From contig NMRB01000165.1 in assembly GCA_002633025.1 (NCBI GenBank), forward strand, positions 307,464-371,463: a stretch of 64,000 nucleotides of DNA, written 5' to 3'. Position 1 is the stretch's first letter, and each line of letters begins with the position of its first letter. Positions 59,076 to 64,000 of this stretch are shown one piece after another. The position numbers and the translations under genes were made by a program. Source of the stretch: Notospermus geniculatus (taxonomy: Eukaryota > Nemertea > Pilidiophora > Heteronemertea > Lineidae). A model generated the notes under the pieces. It worked only from the letters and a program-made list of their open reading frames with translations. It was not told the DNA's origin and did no database searches.

Positions 59076-62000
59076 CCCTCCTCAGAATTGTAACATAAAT
59101 CTCATCGAGCCAGCCTCGGTTTTGCATTCTGAAAGTGTTTCAATGGATACCATTTAACGTCAGCTTCATGGAGAGTAAACTGCTAATCAAACATCCTGAC
59201 TGCCACCAAAATATCACTAGGATTTCCCCTTTAAATCATTATGAAACCGGCATCGATAGAACAGACAGCAAAACACAAGCTTCCTATAAAAGAACTGCCA
59301 TCACGAATCTGTTCATGATCTAAGGAACGGGTATCAGATTTTCAAAGCTACTCTGGTTGATTCTATACTTTTTAATACACAGAGCTTCGAAAGGCTTTTT
59401 TCCTTCCATCATCTCCAATAACAACAACCTGTTCACAGGGAAGCTGTGGAACAAGACGAACAAACATCATCCGGCTAGTTTTTTGACATTGCTCTCCAAA
59501 AATCTTTAGTTGTGGCAACCATTTGGTACTCTGATATGTCTAATGATGATGCCTGATGCAAGCTGAGCCACTGCTAAGTTTCTGTCATCTCAAAAGACAA
59601 GTTTTGCTCTCTCAGTTTTGACATTCATGTTAAATCAGAAGGTCCAAGAAAAAAGAGTGATGATCTTCCATCCAAGACGTAAGCACGAAGACAAAGACAT
59701 TCTAATTTCCTGGATGGCACCCCCAGGCAATTCTGGAATTGTGTCTTCAAAAAAACACAGCCCTACGGTACTGAGCCAATAGGTTGTCTGATGTACGGAA
59801 ATTATTTGCCTGTCTGTTTGTCTAGTATTATCATGATGGCTTCCAACGCTCCAAGCTTGCCAAGCCAACATGTCTAAACATAACAACAAAGCAACATCAC
59901 ATTTGATGTATGAAGGAAAAGATACCCTATCATCTCACTAATCAGAAGAGTTGCTTTTTATCTGCTAATGTGATGGTATTCAGAATAAACAGAGGAGGTT
60001 AATCAACTGACAAGCAAATGAAAGGAAAGAACATCTCCGTCTGTTGAGTTTGTTATTGGAGATTTCTTTGCGATATTGTGATCTATCAGCAAATGACGTC
60101 TCTGAAAAGAAGTTATATAATCTGTGACAGATAAGATAAGACTGTCTCATCAGGCTCACTCAGGCGAACGATAGAATCGCAGTAAATTTGACACAAACGG
60201 TATCTCTTCCTCTACATGTAATTGATATCCAAGGTACTACTAAGAGCTAGCCATGGATCTTGAGAATTAATAATGATTCATCACCAGCTTTTTCGGCTAT
60301 GAATGGCCTTGAAGCAAAATGGCAACCAACAGGTAAAGTTAGATTTTGAACCCCGGGAAAGGTGTTGTTTGAGCATTACGCACCCAACAGATCACCTCTG
60401 CTGTCAGTTTCAGCCCATTACCACTCATGTCAAGAAATCTCATTCATTCCGTTCAGCTGGTGATCACCACATATCATTTCAGGTCGAGGGATTCCATTAA
60501 GGCAAAGTTGCCATGTGACTAACCACCGAGCTGACAAGTTCATCCATATTTGCTGTAGCTGTCATTGCCGTGAAGAGTCACTGCCGCCAGCAACATTAAT
60601 GTAATTTGTCGCGAGTTATTGAGAGAGACATTGTCGTGCCAAGATGAGTGTGCGGCTTCCATGAAAACATGACCAGGCTAATTGGCTGGCAGACGTGAGA
60701 ATATTGCCTGATCTGCTTCTGAATGGAGCCAAATCTGCTAAAAGCCATAAGAAAGGAAGGCAATGCGTGGCTACATTGAATTTGTTGTATTCAACTCTTC
60801 CCATAGGAATCATAAGTGAGAGTGAAGCGGGGAATGAAAATACATTTTAGCAACCGCATTTCAACTGTCACTAGAGTGCATTCAATTGCTCCTGTGATTC
60901 AGTATTGCAATAATGGGCAATCCACTCCTCTGCATCCTTTATAAGATCAGCAACCGGGCCTCTTCCACCTTCATCCTCAACTTTCTGTGTTTCCACCACT
61001 GAAGAGCAACAATTGAAATTGACAACCATTCCAGGAAGATCAGGCTCAAGAACATCCATTAAGATCTTGGTTGAATAGCACAACCCACTGAGATCTGATT
61101 ATTTCTCTGCAAGTATTAGACTCCTGCCTTAAAACCACACTCTCTCTTTCTTTGGCAAACTCACATAAGATGGTGTGGCGCCAGAACCAAAGAATCAACA
61201 TGCAGATGGTGGCCTAATGGACCTGTGAGATTAACCCAGTTCATGAGAAGGCAATTTGGGAGATTCTCCACACCTGAGCCACAATATCATCAAACCAAAT
61301 AGCTCCCAGCAAGTTAATTATCACCCACCAGTATAAGGTGGTCACGAACATTCTAAGGGTTCAAGCTGGGAGCATTGTTTGGCAGGTATATATAAGATGT
61401 TCTGCATCTTCCTATTTCGAGGGCAACTGAGAAAAGCAAAACCATTTTGTGTTGCTCAGGAGTGATCAATTCTTGAATCTCATGAGCCATTTTTGACCCT
61501 CGCCAACTCTATGGGGTATCTTTCACTCAAGAGACTTTACTATGTCTTAGAAATCAAATGCTTTTTTTATTACTTTTCAGCCTAAACCCCAGAGCGAACA
61601 GAGAAAATAAATTTTACGTAACCCAGCAAAAACTGCCACCCGAAGGCAGAAGATAGAAGATGCAAATAAAGTGTATTATTCATGAAGCCATGATCGGTTA
61701 TGACATTCTTACATTATCCATACATTGTTTCAATTATTGGGGAGATCCCAGTGGTCTTGGGGTAGAATCAATGGAAAGATAAACAGAAATACGTATCTTA
61801 GCTTTGCCAATATCAATATCCGTACACAATGAGGATTGTTTGAGAATAATAGCAAATTCCCGCAGCTATCAACAGCAGATGAGGGTGGGAGATGTTTGGG
61901 CTCGACAATGTGTAGGCTGTTGAAAAATATCAACTGTGACTCAAGGCTTGGAAAGCTAAGGTTTGGCATAGCATTCAATTTCCATTGTCAGCCCATCGAG

Positions 62001-63998
62001 ATTGCCATCTAGAGAATATGAGAAGTTCTTAGCGCTCACTCCCTTTGACACCACTCATAAATGCAGTGATGGAGAGAGTGAGCATTCAGAACAATTGATT
62101 ACCGCAGGATGCAGATTGCAGGGAGCGCCACAAAATCAACCACTTATGTGACTGTCAAGAGTTCTTGCATCTGCATCCCACTGTTTACTGAGTGCCAGCA
62201 TGATAAACAACACCATATACTACCATGTAACAGGCTGACCAATCAAAGCTTTGATGTGTCGACTGATCAGCAAAGAATCAAATTCAAGTCATACCATCCT
62301 CGTAAACATTGCAAGTGATATCATCAGGTGTGAAAATCTTCTGTTCAATATTTGTCAGCATCATATCACTTCTTTGCATCAGAGTGTACAACACTTGGGT
62401 CCTCTGATCATGAAGCACCCACACTGACACTAGTCACTTCAGCATCAGAGAAGCAGCCTTACTTTGGTGCATCCTCCTTTACTTGCTCACAGATCTGACC
62501 ATGTTAGAAGGTTTCTTGTTGATGTGGAGTGGTTTGTTGATGTTAAAACTTCACTGCTTTACTAGTGCACAATTATCTACCTGTTGGGAAGCTACACATT
62601 CTTTCTAAGCCACCATTTTTAACTTGGGCATGTGGTGGATGAACACGCTCAGTTCAATACATATCTGTAGTCATTTTTTGAAGCTCACCCATTCTATGTA
62701 ATATACCATTCAACACTCAACGGCAAGTGTTTGATAAATTTTATCGCTGTTTATTGAAAAAGCCTCCCTCATATCAATTTAACATAACATCCAACCATTT
62801 CGTAGCTTGCAAGATTGGCCATATCATAGGTGAAGAATACAGCAGTCACAAAAGACTGACTACATGCTAAGATAGACTGTGTTAGCCCTGTGGAATCCGA
62901 CCTTGACACAAAATTCTGCAACTGAATTACGGTATACAACATATTGGATTTGTAGAAAAATACTGAAAGCATAATAGCACCAAATCAGAACAACAAAAAT
63001 GAAATCCAAGGCCGCCACCAATAGGAAAGCAAGGTTGATTAAAAGTTCCAACTTCACACAATAGAAACCAATGATATCTTTTATGTCAACCATAATTCTC
63101 ACAACAAAATCACTAAAAAACCTGCTTTCTTTTGATACATGATCATATAAGTGAGTAACATACGCCACAAGACAAACTGACAAGTTATAGGGACGTCACC
63201 ACTAATCCTTTCTGCGTAGGTTGCATTTCCCCGGAGGCAGCATCTTTTAGCTAACCCATCAAAAAGACAGCTGTGATCATATTCATGATTGCTTGCACTC
63301 TAGAAAAGAGATCAGATTTTTTCCCAAGGCAAGAAAATGGGTAGATTACGACGACGACGTTGCACCCCTGCAGGGAAGTGATTGGAGATCCAAATGGCAG
63401 CTTTTCAGGATGACGTTGTACAGAATGTCATCATCCATATAAAGTAATGAATGAAATAAGGATATATTCTTTAAATAGGAAAGGATCACATGCAGATTTA
63501 TACACACACAATTTAGTATCAACAATGGTGACATTTTACCGGTATCAGTTCCAGAGGATGAAATACAGTGTATGATAGGATCAGTAATGATTGTATTTTC
63601 CCTTCAGGATACCTCGTCTGATTGGAAATACAATGTAGTTTCAAATCTTGATATTTTCTGATGATCATTTCATCAGTTATCAATAATCATTCCATCATTT
63701 TGCAAGAAATACAGTAACTATGGCTGATCATCCAGGACGAACGAAATAACACGTTAAATGCCATGAGTTCAAGAAATAACATGCTTGGTCCCCTTCCTCA
63801 AGTATGCACAACTGCACAGCATTCGTTCATGAGACAATAGCAGCTGTTGTAAAAATAAAGATAGTGGGATTACTTTTTCTTCTATCTGGATTCAATGGAA
63901 TTGTGACGCTCGTCAGCATTTCACATTTTATTTTCTTCAACTATCACCAAATGCCACTATTTATATTCCATCCACAGCTGAAATTAAAATATCACTAG
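59076..63998. other. No gene recognised; possible 5' intron or flank of the proteoglycan gene
   Basis: Only short open frames (for example 61083-60871, minus, 70 codons) without recognisable domains. The missing signal-peptide exon could lie here or beyond the window. Confidence 0.4.
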
Positions 63999-64000
63999 AC

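Overview
This is a eukaryotic, animal nuclear window: genes are split by GT-AG introns, exons are sparse, and much of the DNA is short non-autonomous transposons. An invertebrate deuterostome (echinoderm, hemichordate or lancelet type) fits best. The grounds are a full-length NG2/CSPG4-type proteoglycan with the vertebrate-style YWV tail, a peptide-receptor GPCR, strong enrichment of TAGGCCTA and TACATGTA palindromes, tRNA-derived SINEs, and haplotype-like sequence duplication. The phylum is an inference and is not settled here.

Layout. 1-21 kb holds no gene I can name; it is a patchwork of fold-back elements, palindromic arrays and SINEs, with one weak candidate terminal exon on the minus strand (5795-5935). 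21.2-32.7 kb is a tandem direct duplication (copy A 21202-26966, copy B about 27324-32749). Each copy carries the same 3' exon of a class A peptide GPCR (TM3 to C-tail), a degenerate second copy of the C-tail, a SINE and a fold-back. The copies differ by two clean transposon insertions, one in each. 33-39 kb is repeat-rich. 39590-40958 (+) is ribosomal protein S17 in four visible coding exons. Convergent with it, 45669-55262 (-) is a CSPG4/NG2-like transmembrane proteoglycan in two very large exons; its signal-peptide exon lies upstream and was not found. 55.4-64 kb is probably its 5' intron or flank and contains more fold-backs, including a perfect 164-bp palindrome.

The three genes have no obvious joint function: S17 is a housekeeping translation gene, the proteoglycan is a cell-surface matrix and adhesion receptor, and the GPCR is a neuropeptide-type receptor. 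The main biology of the window is (1) GPCR exon and tail duplication with a possible alternative C-tail, (2) many MITE families whose target-site duplications can be read directly, and (3) single-N contig joins flanked by unmerged duplicate sequence. One of these joins adds 191 residues to the proteoglycan and is probably an assembly artefact.
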